A DNA stretch of 64,000 nt from Cryptomeria japonica (taxonomy: Eukaryota > Streptophyta > Pinopsida > Cupressales > Cupressaceae), in NCBI RefSeq assembly GCF_030272615.1, contig NC_081409.1, forward strand, positions 208,119,190 through 208,183,189, given 5' to 3'. Position 1 is the first letter of the stretch. The number at the start of each line of letters is the position of its first letter. The notes below the pieces were generated by a model. That model did no database searches and was not told the DNA's origin. It was given only the letters and a program-made list of their open reading frames with translations. The position numbers and the translations under genes are program-made. Shown piece by piece: positions 10,133 through 21,333 of this stretch.

Positions 10133-11733
10133 TGTTGGCATTATGTGAATCGACATGATGACAAAATGATATTGTTTGTTGTCATTGATGTCAATATGAG
10201 ACATGGTGAGAACCGGCACATGTGATAGGTGAAGAGAGAGGAACCAACATATATATGAACCGGTTTATATGCCAAAGTGAAGCGGCATATTTGTTCAAGG
10301 TGAACCGGCATGTAGTTATGAGAACCGGCACATGGAAGCATTGTATGACTACCGGTTGGTAGGTAGCTTCCACTTCGGGGTTTCTGGTTGGAGTACCTCA
10401 AGTCTGTGTGACTCAATTGGTGATCTTTGTGTGATGAGTTAGAAGTATGATGGAGGAAAGATCGTGTTGCCACGTAAGCTCTATGCGCGTGAAGGATCTT
10501 GCATGAAGAAGACTATTCCTATCTACCTCGGGAATGTGCGAAGTCTATCAAATGGTGATAACGCGTGATGGGTTATCCACTACCATGAAAACGGTGGATA
10601 ATGGATGATGGAGAATGTCTTAAGATCGATTCAAGATTGTTGCATTTAATGCAGTATGATTCATCGGTCAGAATCGAACCGTTTGAATTGCTTAACCTAA
10701 CAGGTTTAGGGTTTAGGGTTTTTGCTACCGACCTGTATGTTTCCTATAAGGTCGATGTTGTGTTTCTTTCTGAAGTTGTTGGCAAAAGTTGTGAGTGTGT
10801 ATCCAAGGGAAGTGATACATGTTTCCTGCCAGACCAAAGGAGAGAAGAGATATCTGCAAAGTGAATGTGCAGAAGGTGAAGAGGAGCCAAAAATGGATCT
10901 GCATTAGCATTGGGTGCTGTTAACAGATCATTGTAATACCTGTTGATCTCTAACCATTTCAACAGTTGTAAAATCCCCTAACAAGGTAGCCTTAAGTGGC
11001 TTGATTCAAAATCCCTTAAATCGGGTGGTCGTAACCGGCTTGTTTTAAATCCCTTAATCGGGTAACTCGAGGCTAATGAGTTATGAGAAGCTTGAGAAGC
11101 TTAGGAGATCCTTTCAGCTATTGAGTTCTTGAAATCCTCTAACAAGGTGACCCTACCGGGTTTAACCCTTAACCGGGTATCCCTTAATCGGGTGATCCCT
11201 AATAGGATCGGTTGCTACCAGAACCAATTGTAATGTCCTTAACTAGACAAGGCTCCTAACAGAGCGGACTTCCAAAAAGTTCAAAAAACAGCTTGTGGGT
11301 ATTCATCCCCACCGTGGTTTTTCCCAGTTGGGTTTCCACGTGAAAAATATGTGTGTCATGTGAAATGCTTTTGTCTTGTGATGCTTTGTTTTATCTGTTA
11401 AGCACATGAAGGTTCTATGGTTTATGCTTGTCTATAAAACATATTGAACTCACTGTTGTGAAGATCTGATGGTTAATTTTACTTGTTTATGCATGAGAAT
11501 ATAATGATACTATAGTATTGAGCTAAGAGGAAAGCTTATTGAGTGACCGGTTCATGACTGATTGAGCTATACTGGATGTTACCGATTGCACTCTATTTTA
11601 CCGATATTCCTGTTTGTCAGTCTTTTGGAGTATTTGCTGTCAAACCGGTTTTTGACTGTATTTGTGTTTGTACTGATTCACCCCCCCCCTCTTAGTACCT
11701 ATTCAGTACTAGTGGTTCATCATTGAGTTATCA
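10133..11733 (+). mobile_element. Copia-type solo LTR nested in gypsy LTR
   Basis: Starts TGTTGGCATTATGTGAAT and ends TTATCA (11733; an end at 11722, TTCATCA, is also possible). Near the 3' part it has CGTGG-T5-CCCA-GT-TGGG-TTT-CCACG at 11313-11340 and the C-rich GATTCACCCC run at 11674-11690. Both are shared with the LTR at 16487-17695. The flanks ATTTT (10128-10132) and ATGTT (11734-11738) match at four of five positions, so the target duplication is imperfect. It splits the surrounding gypsy LTR into two parts. ORFs inside it look incidental. Confidence 0.7.
11011..11193. repeat. Degenerate short repeats CCCTTAA-CGGGT
   Basis: ATCCCTTAATCGGGT or close variants occur at 11011-11026, 11049-11063, 11164-11178 and 11179-11193, with a shorter ACCCTACCGGGT at 11150-11161. 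CTAACAAGGT precedes the clusters twice, at about 10979 and 11139, suggesting duplication of a roughly 160-bp unit inside the LTR. Confidence 0.75.
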
Positions 11734-12196
11734 ATGTTGACTTAGAATTGATAAATAATAACACAAAGTGGGATTTGAACATTGTAATACCACCAAATTA
11801 AGCTCCCAAAATTCAAGGAGAAAAGTTGAGGACCATGGTCCTATCAATTTTTTTTTGAATTTCTAAGGATGCGAGATATCATGATTATAAGGTCAAATCC
11901 AACATGGTGGGTCAATCTAAGGTTTTTAAATATGTGAAAATGTGCCTTTAAGATTGAATTTAGGACATTATTAAGATTAATTTAAAATAAAATAAAAAAG
12001 GGGTGCACCTAGGGTTAAAGGCCCAATATTATAATGTGTGAATTGATGAAAGAGGACTTTAGATTTACTTAAATTAATAATTAAATGCCTAAATAAGCCT
12101 TATAAATGCAAAAATCAATGGGACACATGAAGGCATATGCTAACCCAAGCATGGAATTGGACAAACCTAATTAGTGGTGCAATTTATGACACTACA

Positions 12197-13130
12197 CTTA
12201 CTAGGTCATTTTTCTCCCTTTCTCTTCTTAGAGGGACTTCATTGGTTTGTATGTGGGTAGCTTATCAGGCCTTTTGTTGTTAGGACCCATTTTGCATTCA
12301 TGTATTTAAAAAATTTTCTAATTCACCCTAAGTTTCACTTAAGGGGGTGTTAGAACATTTTTAGCTATTAGTTGCTTTTTTAAAAGTAGTTATGCTTTTT
12401 TCCTTTTTTCCTTAAGTTCACTTAGGAGTGCTTACTTCTAGTTTTAGCTTTTGTGCATCTAATTTATCTATAGTTGAGCATTTTTTAACTCCTCATGCTT
12501 GCACTTTAGTTTCCTATTTTTGTCTTAGGGCATATTTGTGCTTTCTTTATAAGAAACTCATTATACAATTTTAATTCATTTTGTAATCTTTTCTTTTGAG
12601 TAAATAACATTCATTTATTCACTCTTGTTTATGGAAGGTGTTTTATTTGTTGTTTGATCTTGTAGGTACTCTTGTTGCAAAATTAAACAATAATGTCATG
12701 TAAGATACTATGTTTGGCATGTTGGGGCCAGATGGATTTTTACCATGGTATTCTTGAACCTTGTTTTGATCAATTATAGTGTTTTATGGTGGTAATTTGA
12801 GCCCCCATGAATTTATATATTGAGGGGTTGAGTTGGAGATAATATGAGGTGTTTTATAGGTACACAAATGATGTTAAATTTGGTGCAAGATTGATGATAT
12901 ATCTATGTATTGTAATCTTTTTGAAGAATAATACATTTTACCTTTTTTCTTGGTGGCATTTTTTCTTAGAGGGTTTCCCACATAATCATGGTGTTATGTG
13001 TTTGTCTTTCTATGGTTTTCTATATATTTTTTTATAGCTAACTTTATTTCTATTTTTTAAACACATTTAAATTTGATTTACAGTTGATTTGAAGCTTCAT
13101 ATATTGTTGCCCACCTCTTATTTTCTAACA
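12197..13130 (+). mobile_element. 3' end of a copia-type element: polypurine tract and 3' LTR
   Basis: A polypurine tract, ACTTAAGGGGG (12337-12347), is followed at once by an LTR from 12348 to 13130. The LTR has perfect 8-bp inverted ends (TGTTAGAA and TTCTAACA), a TATA-like TTTATAAG near 12550 and a GAGGGTTTCCCAC motif near 12970 like those of copia LTRs. The flank after 13130 (TTTAA) does not match the GGGGG before it, so this is the 3' LTR of an element, not a solo LTR. Its internal part would have been displaced by the gypsy insertion at 12196 and would lie left of the window. Confidence 0.6.
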
Positions 13131-13329
13131 TTTAAGAGTTATTTTTCCCAACTAGAAACAAGAAATATATTGTCAAGTAGGATTGTAATATCCAATCAAT
13201 TAAAAGACCCAATAGATGCTAATAAATCCTTGAAGTAAGATATAACCTCTATTTGTATACTATCCACTTAGTTAAATCATTTCCCTCAATTAATTTAATG
13301 AAATCAATCATATTCTATGATCTTCTAAC

Positions 13330-14280
13330 TTTTGAGATATTCTAAACTATTTTGACATTTATTTGCAACCTCCAACCATGTAGAATCTCAATTTTGACCT
13401 CTAAAATACTTCATCTTTAGCTAAGACCTCAACACACTATTCCAAAATATGTCTTTCCTTGGTGTAGTCTACTTGAAACATGTGATATGCAATTATCTTT
13501 GGATTGAGATTTTGTGGCTCCTACTTGATTCTTCTTTTTTCCTAAAATATGTTCTTAAAGGAATTCAAGTTCCACTCTTTAGTCATGTTTTCAAAATATT
13601 TAATTTTTTGGTGAATTTTTTTTAAATATTTTCTAAATATTGGCATTTTACCACCAAGATTATATGAGATCTATAATATTATCACTTCCAAACCATAATA
13701 TTTAAAAATTGACTGAAAATATAAATAGTGGCATTTTTTCATTGATTTATAAGAGGTGCAAAAATTATTAGACTAAAATGAGGTACATGGAAGAATACAT
13801 TAGTGTAGATTGGATTCATTAAGTAGTTTGCATGAACATGTCCAATCATTCTGAGATTTTTGTGTACCTCACATTTCTATTTTTTTGGACCCAGAAATCA
13901 TAAATTCATTAATACAATACTAATAAGATCCACATCCCTAACAAAATTTTAAAGTTAAATTAGTCTTGGATAGTGCAAGCAAGTCCACCACTTTTCTCCA
14001 TTCTACTTAGAATGAATTGAAGTCTCCACTAATACTATATTTTCCTTTGGATTAGGATAATATGAATGAAATGGTCTAGTTCTATATTTATAATTTATTT
14101 CTTTTTAGTGGGTCCACAAATATTGATTAAAATAAAAGATAAGTTAAACAAGACTTTACACATTGATGGTCATCCAATTTTACAATGAGTTAATTGAGTC
14201 CATTTTGACATAATAAGGATACCAAGTCATTGGATGCACCAATAAACTCTTGATACAGATCAATCTAAGAGAGTTTTATT
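13330..14280 (-). pseudogene. L1-type LINE ORF2 fragment (endonuclease and linker)
   Basis: On the minus strand, ILINICGPTKKK near 14130-14095 matches the endonuclease INVYGP block, and SISGDFNS near 14045-14020 matches the catalytic GDFN block. Farther on, EWNLNSFKNIF and then AKDEVF-RSKLRFYMVGGCK near 13470-13380 match the NE-FWRQ-SR--W-EGD segment between endonuclease and RT. Order and spacing fit a plant L1 ORF2. Many stops and frameshifts are present; the RT itself is not seen. It lies just right of the copia LTR. Confidence 0.62.
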
Positions 14281-15234
14281 AACCCATCTCAATTTGCATC
14301 TTTACACATAATTCTAGACAAGAACTTGATAAGAAATGAAATTCAAAAATTTCTCTTCAAATTTTAATTCACAATATCCAAAGCATCACATACTCTATTC
14401 CATTCTCAAATTAAAAAACATACTTCTTATTAGACAATTTATCTATTTGCAATAAAACTCTCAAATGACTTCACACTCTCACATAGAAAACCTAAATTCA
14501 AAAATAAAATAACAAACAATTTATTGGTTAAAATTGATATCCATGCCTCCTAGATTGACCTCCATGCCGCAAAAATTGAGTGCTAGATTCTAAATTTTTA
14601 CCAAATCAAATCCTTGAAACACCCATTGAAAAATCTTCTCTCTAAAGTCTCCTTAAGAACTCTCTTTAGTTTGTTATCTCATTCCCGTTTTCAATGCATA
14701 TCTATTCTCGATTCCAATGTTTCATTTGATTGCTGTACCCCTTTTGTCTAGTTTGCAAATCAATATGAACTCTCTCTATTCTTGGTTGAGGCATTTCCTT
14801 AGTCCTTCCCACAATTTCCTCCTCTTTACAAAACTAAAAATTGAATCTCACTTGGATCCCTACATATGGTGGTAATATAATATTCTCCATAGTATAGTAG
14901 TAAGTCTGACAATTATTCCTTCAGTTTCCATGCCTTTTCGCTCTCTAATTTTGGGATAATTTTTATTTTTGTTTGTATTATTATTTTATTTAAACTAAAA
15001 CCAAGAAACATAAAGTTAGAATAATGATTGTTTAATCTTTAATAATTTGCTTGTAAAGATTATCTTCTATAGTGGCACTTGTTTGCATGTTTGAAGAATT
15101 TCCAAAATAAGCTTAACAAAACTAATTGATGCAAAATAGATTTAAATTTCTACCTGGATGCTCTACATCAAATTCACATAGTATAAAAATATTTCATGAG
15201 TGTGAAACTCATTAATATTTTGCAATACTGGAAT
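14281..15234. other. AT-rich stretch, no gene recognised
   Basis: No domain or repeat structure recognised. It may include the 3' untranslated part and LTR of the chromovirus that begins at 15235, but no TG/CA boundary with a matching partner was found. Confidence 0.4.
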
Positions 15235-16486
15235 TGGAATTCTAAAAAATATCAAATCTAGAGCACTAATCCATGAACATTATCAACTGGGTGATTCTTT
15301 CAATGACTTGAATACTCCAAATATTTATTTTGTCGAGTCCTCTTTGTAACATGTGAATCAATCACTTGATCAATCTCCTCAAACTTTTTCTCTAGCAATT
15401 GATATATCCCCTCATGTGCATCTGGAAAATTTGATTGCATATCTTGCTAGCCACTAGGTTCTCCTTTATAATACTTATACAAATTAACAATATTTTTATA
15501 GATCATTTTTGTAAGAATTTGATGAAAACTTCTACAATATTTTAACAAGTGCATCTTTTCCCACTTTGTCTTGTTACATGTTCCATGTGGGAACCTTTCC
15601 ATCCATCAATGTGCCATCACCAAATCACAAATCTAAAATTATTAAACTCTCCTATGTACATCAACATGTTCCTTGTATTTCATGACTCTTTTATCTAAAT
15701 TCTCCTTCACTTTCTTAGGCAAGTCATGAATGTATTTGGCAAAATATTTCACTACAATTTTTTTTGTATTCAAATCTGCACTATCTCTCAACTCATTAAC
15801 TCTTTTGGGACTATAACCATACACAACTTGAAATGGACTTTTATCTACATTTTGATTAATTAAGTTGTTACATGCAATTTTTTCTTGTGCTAATGCCAAG
15901 TCCCATTGATTAGGTTTGTCACCTACCAAACACCTCAACAAATTAACCAAACTTTGATTTACAACTTTTGCGAGACCTTTAGTTTGAGGGTGGTAAGATA
16001 AGCTAAATCCTAATTAGGTTCCCACCCTCTTTCATAATGTGCAAAAAATAGCCAACAAATTGTGTCCTTATCTGAAATAATACTCTTCGGAAAGCCATGC
16101 AACCAAACTATCTCTTTGAAAAATAATGTAGCTACATAGTATAAAATGAGCCATTTTAGAAAATCTATCTACCACAAAAATATAGAATCACTAGCTCTTT
16201 GTGTTCATGGTAGCCCCAAATAAAATACATGCTAGTGGGTTCCCATGGTCTCCTAGTATAGGTAATGGCTAGCATAATCTTCTGCTTTGATTTACTCCTT
16301 TAGGATGTTGGGATATTTGGCAATCTTGCACCATTCTTTTTACATCTTTCACTCATTCCTAGCCAATAATAATTCACATTTAGTTGAGCTAATGTCTTGT
16401 CCATCCAAAAATGTCTACTTAGACCTCTGCTATGCTTCTCCCTTTTTAATTTCTTTGTCATTGAACCTTGAGGTATACATAATATT
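15235..16486 (-). pseudogene. Chromovirus integrase core and chromodomain remnant
   Basis: From the left flank of the nested LTR the minus strand reads LCIPQGSMTKKLKREKHS, then HFWMDKTLAQLNVNYYW, the zinc-binding H2C2 region. The core follows: FVVDRFSKMAHF with the first catalytic Asp, SIISDKDTICW with the second, and PQTKGLAKVVNQSL, where the catalytic Glu of GQTE-VN is Lys. NLLRCLVGDKPNQWDLALAQ and KSPFQVVYGYSPK follow (15950 to 15642). At 15345-15265 KRTRQNKYLEYSSH, a stop and KNHPVDN resemble a chromodomain. It is non-functional: at least one catalytic residue is lost and the frame is broken. Confidence 0.88.
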
Positions 16487-17695
16487 TGTTAGATTTGTGT
16501 GAATGTTGTCATTTATGTCAAACTCGATGACCTGGTTAGGACTGGATATGGTATGTTGAGCAACAGTGGAAGATAGGTATGTATGTGATATGAAACAACA
16601 ACACATGTATGATCTACTAGAGTCATTTCCAGAAGATCCTCTTCTCTATAATCTTGTGTTTTGCTTATCATGGTTTGTATCTAGTTACAATATCAATTAT
16701 ATCGGTTGTATTAGTCGTATCAATTTGTATTTCTATTTGGATGATTATATTGCGTGGTTCTATGTTCCAGAATTTGTGGCATCTGTATCTTGAAGTTTGG
16801 GAGTTGTTGTGCTTGGAATTTGTGCTTATGGGTCTGAGTCTATGGGTCCAACAAATCCTTGTTTTGTTCTAGTATTTGAGGCATATGTTTCAGTAAATGA
16901 GGTGTGTGATGGAAGGATGTGGAAGATTGGTGAAGGCCAACCTGATTATCCTATTTTGGTTGAGGCATGTTTTGGATAACATCATGATCTGAGTAGTGTA
17001 TTATTGTGTAAATAATTTATGTTTGGCTGACATATTCTCTTGGTGCATGTACTTATTGTTATATATATACATAGAAGATCTGAGGATGCGTTTATGCAGT
17101 ATTATATTGAATGAAGAGTGTAGTATGTGTAGCAAAGTATGAATTGTGTGAATGAAAAATTTATAGGAAAGAGAGCAGTATACAGTGTGAGAAGTATATG
17201 AGTGAAGGTGTGTGTGAAGAAGAGTCAAAGTGCATATAGTGTTGCTTTAATCCTTTACTAGATATGCAACAAGCAATTGGTTTAGTAGAGTGCACTCATA
17301 GTGGTGCAATAACCCTTTATTGGATCTATTGCAAGTAATTGTGGACAGGTTGGAGAGATCCCTTACTGAATCTTCTATGAGTTTTGTGAGTTGATATCTG
17401 AGCTTATCTTGGAACTGACTTCATGCATTTGGAGATGCAATTTTCCTTTGTTCATTCATTTCTAGCGTAGTGAGTATTCTGATAGTGAGCCACTTTGTAA
17501 TTTGGCAGTGAGCCATCTGATAGTGAGCCACACATTTTGTAAACACCATATAACTAGTTATATTATCTTGAGAGTTAATCCTCTTCGTGGTTTTTCCCAT
17601 TTGGGTTTTCCACGTATAAAAATCTAGTGTTTATTTTGTGGTTGTGTTATTTGTCTATTCTGTATTTATTTTGATTCACCCCCTCTCATTCAACA
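16487..17695 (+). mobile_element. Copia-type solo LTR inside the chromovirus integrase
   Basis: Starts TGTTAGATTTGTGTGAAT and ends TTCAACA. TATT lies on both sides (16483-16486 and 17696-17699), a 4-bp match, so the 5-bp duplication is either shortened or has one change. On the minus strand the chromovirus frame reads FLKEK up to the insertion and LCIPQGS after it. With one copy of TATT the frame joins without a shift. The 3' part has the CGTGG/CCACG palindromic motif at 17586-17614 and GATTCACCCCC near 17672. Short ORFs inside are incidental. Confidence 0.82.
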
Positions 17696-18290
17696 TATTT
17701 TTCCTTTAAAAACATACTCTATTGAATAAAAGACCCTAGCCAAGGAGTTCTATCCACACCCATTAGGTTCTTGCATCTTTACCAAGCTTCTTTGAAATCT
17801 ACACCTTTCTCATACAACTCTCCAATTGACTCAAAACCAACAACATTTACCCTCTACTCATTCAACAAAAAAAATCTCCTACTCAATGCATCAAAAACCC
17901 TACTTGATTTTCCAATTCTATGTTTTAAAACAAATGAGTAACTTTGAAGAAAATGAATCCACTTTATATACCTTTGATTTAATTTACCTCAAATATTTAT
18001 GAATTACAATGTGTTATGATTAGTATACAACATGGACTCTTTTGGTAGAAAATAGTGTCTCCACTTTTTGAGTGTTTGTACTATTGCATATAATTCTTGG
18101 TCATACACAAAGTAACTTATTTTTTCTTTGTTTAGCTTCTCATTGAAGTAAGCTATTGGTCTTCCATATTTACTTAGAACTCCTCCTATCATTGTCCCAC
18201 TTGCATTACAATCAACTTGGAATACTTTTCCAAAATTAGGAAATTCCAACACACGTTTCTCCATCACTTTTTCCTTCAAAATGTTAAAGC
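17696..18290 (-). pseudogene. Chromovirus RNase H and start of integrase
   Basis: Minus strand 18279 to 18004 reads FPNFGKVFQVDCNASGTMIG with the catalytic Asp of CDAS, then RPIAYFNEKLN, FVYDQELYAIVQTLKKWRHY with the Glu block, and LYTNHNTL, where the SDH Asp of the family is Asn. The sequence then continues with breaks to the FLKEK segment next to the nested LTR. Overall order is that of Ty3/gypsy pol. Confidence 0.86.
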
Positions 18291-19040
18291 TTTTTTATAT
18301 AGATGTTGTCGAAACAAATTCCTTTCTATTATCCTTCATAGTTTTTGGTAATTAGAGCACAATTTCTACTTAAATTTCTGATAAACTTCCTAAAGAAACT
18401 TGCTAATCCATGGAAGCTTCTACCTACAAACATATTTCTTGGTGAAGGCCAATCTATAATTATTTTCTTTTTTTGGATCCATTTTTAATCCATTTTCAAA
18501 AACAACAAACCTCAAATACACTAAATCTTTCTTCACGAATCTAGATTTTGTTAAAATCACTAATAACTTCTCTTCTTTCAACCTTTTCAAAACCGTTCTA
18601 ATATGTTGAAGTACTCTCCTTTTTTATTGAATATTAAAATTTCATTTAAATACATAAACACAAACTTACCAAGATATGGATTCAAGACTTCATTCATCAA
18701 TTTCATAAAGGAGCCTAAATAATTTTTTAATCAAAATGACATCAAAAATCATTCAAACAACCTATCCTTGGTTTTGAATGTGGTTTCCTGCTCATCTCCC
18801 TCTCTTATTCTTATTTGATGGTAGCCACTCTTAAAATCAAATTTTGTGAAGTATTTAACCTACTCAAGCAATCCATCATATCATCCATTTGTGGTAATGA
18901 AAACCAATATTTGATTTTTATATTATTTATTGCTCCCATACACATTGGCCATTCCTCATTCTTTTTGGTTGCCAACACCGCTAGAACAACACATGAACTC
19001 AAACTTTCTCTAATCAGTCCCTTGTCAAGCAATTAATGTA
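18291..19040 (-). pseudogene. Chromovirus reverse transcriptase
   Basis: The amino part (19032 to 18811) reads LDKGLIRESLSSCVVLAVLA, then WPMCMGAINNIKIKYWFSLP and DDMMDCLS, matching the GEWRMCTDSRAINKITI and MDDMLD blocks. Near 18645 the catalytic motif is FMYLNEILIF, so the YxDD aspartates have become Asn and Glu. The thumb region near 18500 reads FVKKDLVYLRFVVFENGLKMDP. Stops and a missing palm segment show decay. Confidence 0.87.
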
Positions 19041-19077
19041 CTTCCCTATTTACCTCTTCATTATCCTTAGGTGACAA

Positions 19078-19620
19078 TTATATATGGTGCCTTGGAAAAT
19101 TTGCACCAAGAATCAAATCCATGAAATGCCTTATTCTTCTCATAGGAGCCAATCCATAGGGAAAATCCATCAATATAATAGCATAGTCCTTTAAAATTTC
19201 TTGACCTCCATTGATATTTTTGCTTCTTTCTCCATCAACTACTTCAAAATTGGACACATTTATAAAACAAGTTTTATCCTTATTCAAATCTCTCAAAAAT
19301 TGTTTTCTAGAAACTAGATACACCTTTGATTTGTTTTCACTTTCATCTTCTTTATTCTTCATTGGATTCAATGTATACTCTTTATCATCTTTGGGTACTG
19401 TATTTGTATTCAACTTACCATTATGAACAACTTGTCTATCAAATTGCCATGACCTTCCAAAAAGTATATGACAAGCATCCATTGGTGTCACATCACACAT
19501 AATCTCATCTTTATAATTTTGAATTAAAAAACTTATCAAACTCTTCTCATTAAATAAGTGATTATGCTCCTTTTGCAACCATGAAACTCAGTGTGGACTA
19601 GGATGCTTGTAACTCTTCAA
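19078..19620 (-). pseudogene. Chromovirus aspartic protease region
   Basis: An open minus-strand stretch (19578 to 19078, 166 codons) includes QNYKDEIMCDVTPMDACHIL followed by FGRSWQFDRQVVHNG. This is the chromovirus block between the protease and RT (VPMD-CH-LLGRPWQ-D). The protease active-site DTG was not located to the right of it and may be lost. The remainder, to 19078, is the spacer that leads into RT. Confidence 0.8.
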
Positions 19621-19869
19621 TTTTATCTTATCTACCATTTCCTTAGACATTATATTATTGGTGCTACCACTCTTAACAATGACTATACAACATTTTCCAT
19701 TCACCTTACACCTTCTTCTAAAAAAAATTCTCTTTGAATTGGTTCTAAGTTATCTAGTTTGTCTAGATTCAACAAGACCTTTCATAGCATTGAGGATTCT
19801 TCATCCTAGAGAGCTTCTCCACACTTTGGCTAATTGACACTCTTCTCATCATCTCATCCTCCATTAATG

Positions 19870-20136
19870 CTACTCCCTTGCTATATATAAGGGAATCAAA
19901 TACCCCATGCCCAATTTCTTCACATTAGAAACATGTGCAAGTGAATCCTCTACCTCTACCAAAAGGTCCACTACCATGAGAATAATCTCATTTTTCACTT
20001 TCTTGTGTTTTATATTAGATGTTCTTGCTTCCACTAACTTATTTTGATAACCTCTACAATTTCTAAATTTTCCCTTTCCTTTGACACTCCTAACGCTTTC
20101 TCGATTTTTATTCAATTTTTCTTCTACCTTTAACAC
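19870..20136 (-). pseudogene. Chromovirus gag, C-terminal part
   Basis: Minus strand reads LKVEEKLNKNRESVRSVKG, then KFRNCRGYQNK and a basic tail. The first block continues in frame into the gag segment on the other side of the solo LTR at 20137-21333 (SVEEAYQYV). Right after come small basic stretches but no complete CCHC knuckle; the Cys residues appear partly lost. Confidence 0.75.
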
Positions 20137-21333
20137 TGTAATAGTGAAAATTAGGGTTTTGCCAATTAAGGTAAAAAAACCACTATTTTTTCTTAATTAA
20201 CCATTACATTGATAGAGGGATGGACCTAATAGATCTAGGGTAAATCCCTCTAAGGAAAAGAGCTTTGAAATTCTGTTGGGTTCCACCCGGGTTAGGGTTT
20301 TATTCCCTCTTTCTAAGTTGAATTGTGAAAATGATGAAATTGGGGTAAATAGATGAATATTGAAGTGTTCGGGCATAAATAGTGAGCTATAGTCATTATA
20401 TGGAGACACCAACCTAGATCTGAGTATAAGAAGATGATTTAGATATGTTCCCAGAAGTTCAGCTTGGTTTTTTAGGACCATGCTACTAGTGCCCCGGTCC
20501 TCCGAATTTCTTGTTGTCAAAAGAGGAACCTATTCATCTCTGTGAATCTTGCTTATCCTCTTGAATGTAGTTTTGTTCCTATTTCCTACACATATAAAGA
20601 AGGGGAAAATTATATGGAATAGGGGTTTGCCTAAGTCAAACCCTAGTTTAGGAATTAATCTTGAATGGAATAATGCAAATACTAAAATAAGTACTAGAAA
20701 GATATATCTTAGATTTGTTATTACTGATGATGGTTTTTTTATTCCTTGAATGCAATCACATATGTTGTATGAAATGGCAATAATAAAATGACAAAATCCT
20801 AATCACACACACATGCTTGCATAAGAATGATGTAATTTTCCTCCACAATGGTTGAATGATGAATATGTAGCCTTGAAGATCTTTGAAAATTCTTGATAAT
20901 GAATGTTTCACGGATGCATGAGTGCTTTAGGTTGATAATGGATGGATACTTAGATCTAAACTGAATTGATTAATGTCCTTATATAGGGGTATCTAGGTAA
21001 ATTAATGATTAGGCTGATCTCAAATGGTCATGTGGAGCCACAAGGATCAAATCTTACCAGGGAGATAAAGCGCCTACCCTATTTTAAATTGGGCCTAGAT
21101 TAGGAGGAGCGTCATGGTACAAACCAAGGCGCTTGATGTCATGGTCCTTCTCCAATCAGAGCCTAAAAAAAGGCAAAATGAGGTGGGTGTCTCACAGTAG
21201 GACCCACAAAAAGATTATTCATTGCCTAAGAGATGAAGAATAGGCACAAAATAGACCCAAAAAAGTGATGAGGATAGGACATGCTAAAGTAGGGGCACAA
21301 ACATGAGGTGTAAATTGGTTGGGTGACAATTTA
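20137..21333 (-). mobile_element. Gypsy (Tat-type) solo LTR inside chromovirus gag
   Basis: Boundaries TGTAATAG at 20137 and GATGCTACA at 21333 are flanked by an exact 5-bp duplication, AACAC (20132-20136 and 21334-21338). Taking out the LTR and one AACAC joins the gag frame SVEEAYQYV to LKVEEKL without a shift. On the minus strand it begins TGTAGCATCATAAATTG, matching the LTR ends at 12196 and 27899, so it belongs to the same lineage. It carries GGACC...GGTCC at 20475-20500 and related sequence near 21110-21165. Length 1197 bp. Confidence 0.93.

Larger units (their letters stand above)
3287..12196 (-). mobile_element. Tat-lineage Ty3/gypsy retrotransposon with G-patch domain, degenerate
   Basis: Read on the minus strand the order is 5' LTR (12196 to 8980), PBS, a low-complexity N-terminal part, aspartic protease, G-patch, RT with RNase H, a second RNase H, and integrase ending at a stop at 3287-3289. 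The second (archaeal-type) RNase H marks the Tat branch of Ty3/gypsy. The protease and G-patch block also occurs in the + element at 22622-29128. Many stops and frameshifts make it inactive. The 3' LTR was not found; it should lie left of the PMD remnant if that remnant belongs to the element, possibly outside the window. A copia solo LTR is nested in its 5' LTR. Confidence 0.82.
8980..12196 (-). repeat. 5' LTR of the minus-strand gypsy element (interrupted)
   Basis: In + coordinates it begins TGTGATGG next to the PBS and ends CACTACA at 12196. Read on the minus strand it starts TGTAGTGTCATAAATTGCA, matching the LTR starts of the + element (27899) and of the solo LTR at 20137-21333. Without the nested copia LTR it is about 1.6 kb. 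Two hairpins, at 9314-9338 and 9426-9450, fall at about the same offset from the LTR end as one in the solo LTR. The bases just outside are CTTAC (12197-12201), the expected but untestable target duplication. No gene is present in it. Confidence 0.8.

Noticed and set aside
10601-10962. Several overlapping ORFs on both strands
   Set aside because: They lie inside the copia solo LTR and show no domain or consistent frame.
12348-13130. Solo LTR interpretation
   Set aside because: Flanks GGGGG and TTTAA do not match, and a polypurine tract abuts the left end, so a 3' LTR fits better.
16287-17228. Series of short + and - ORFs
   Set aside because: They fall across the integrase remnant and the solo LTR and are incidental.
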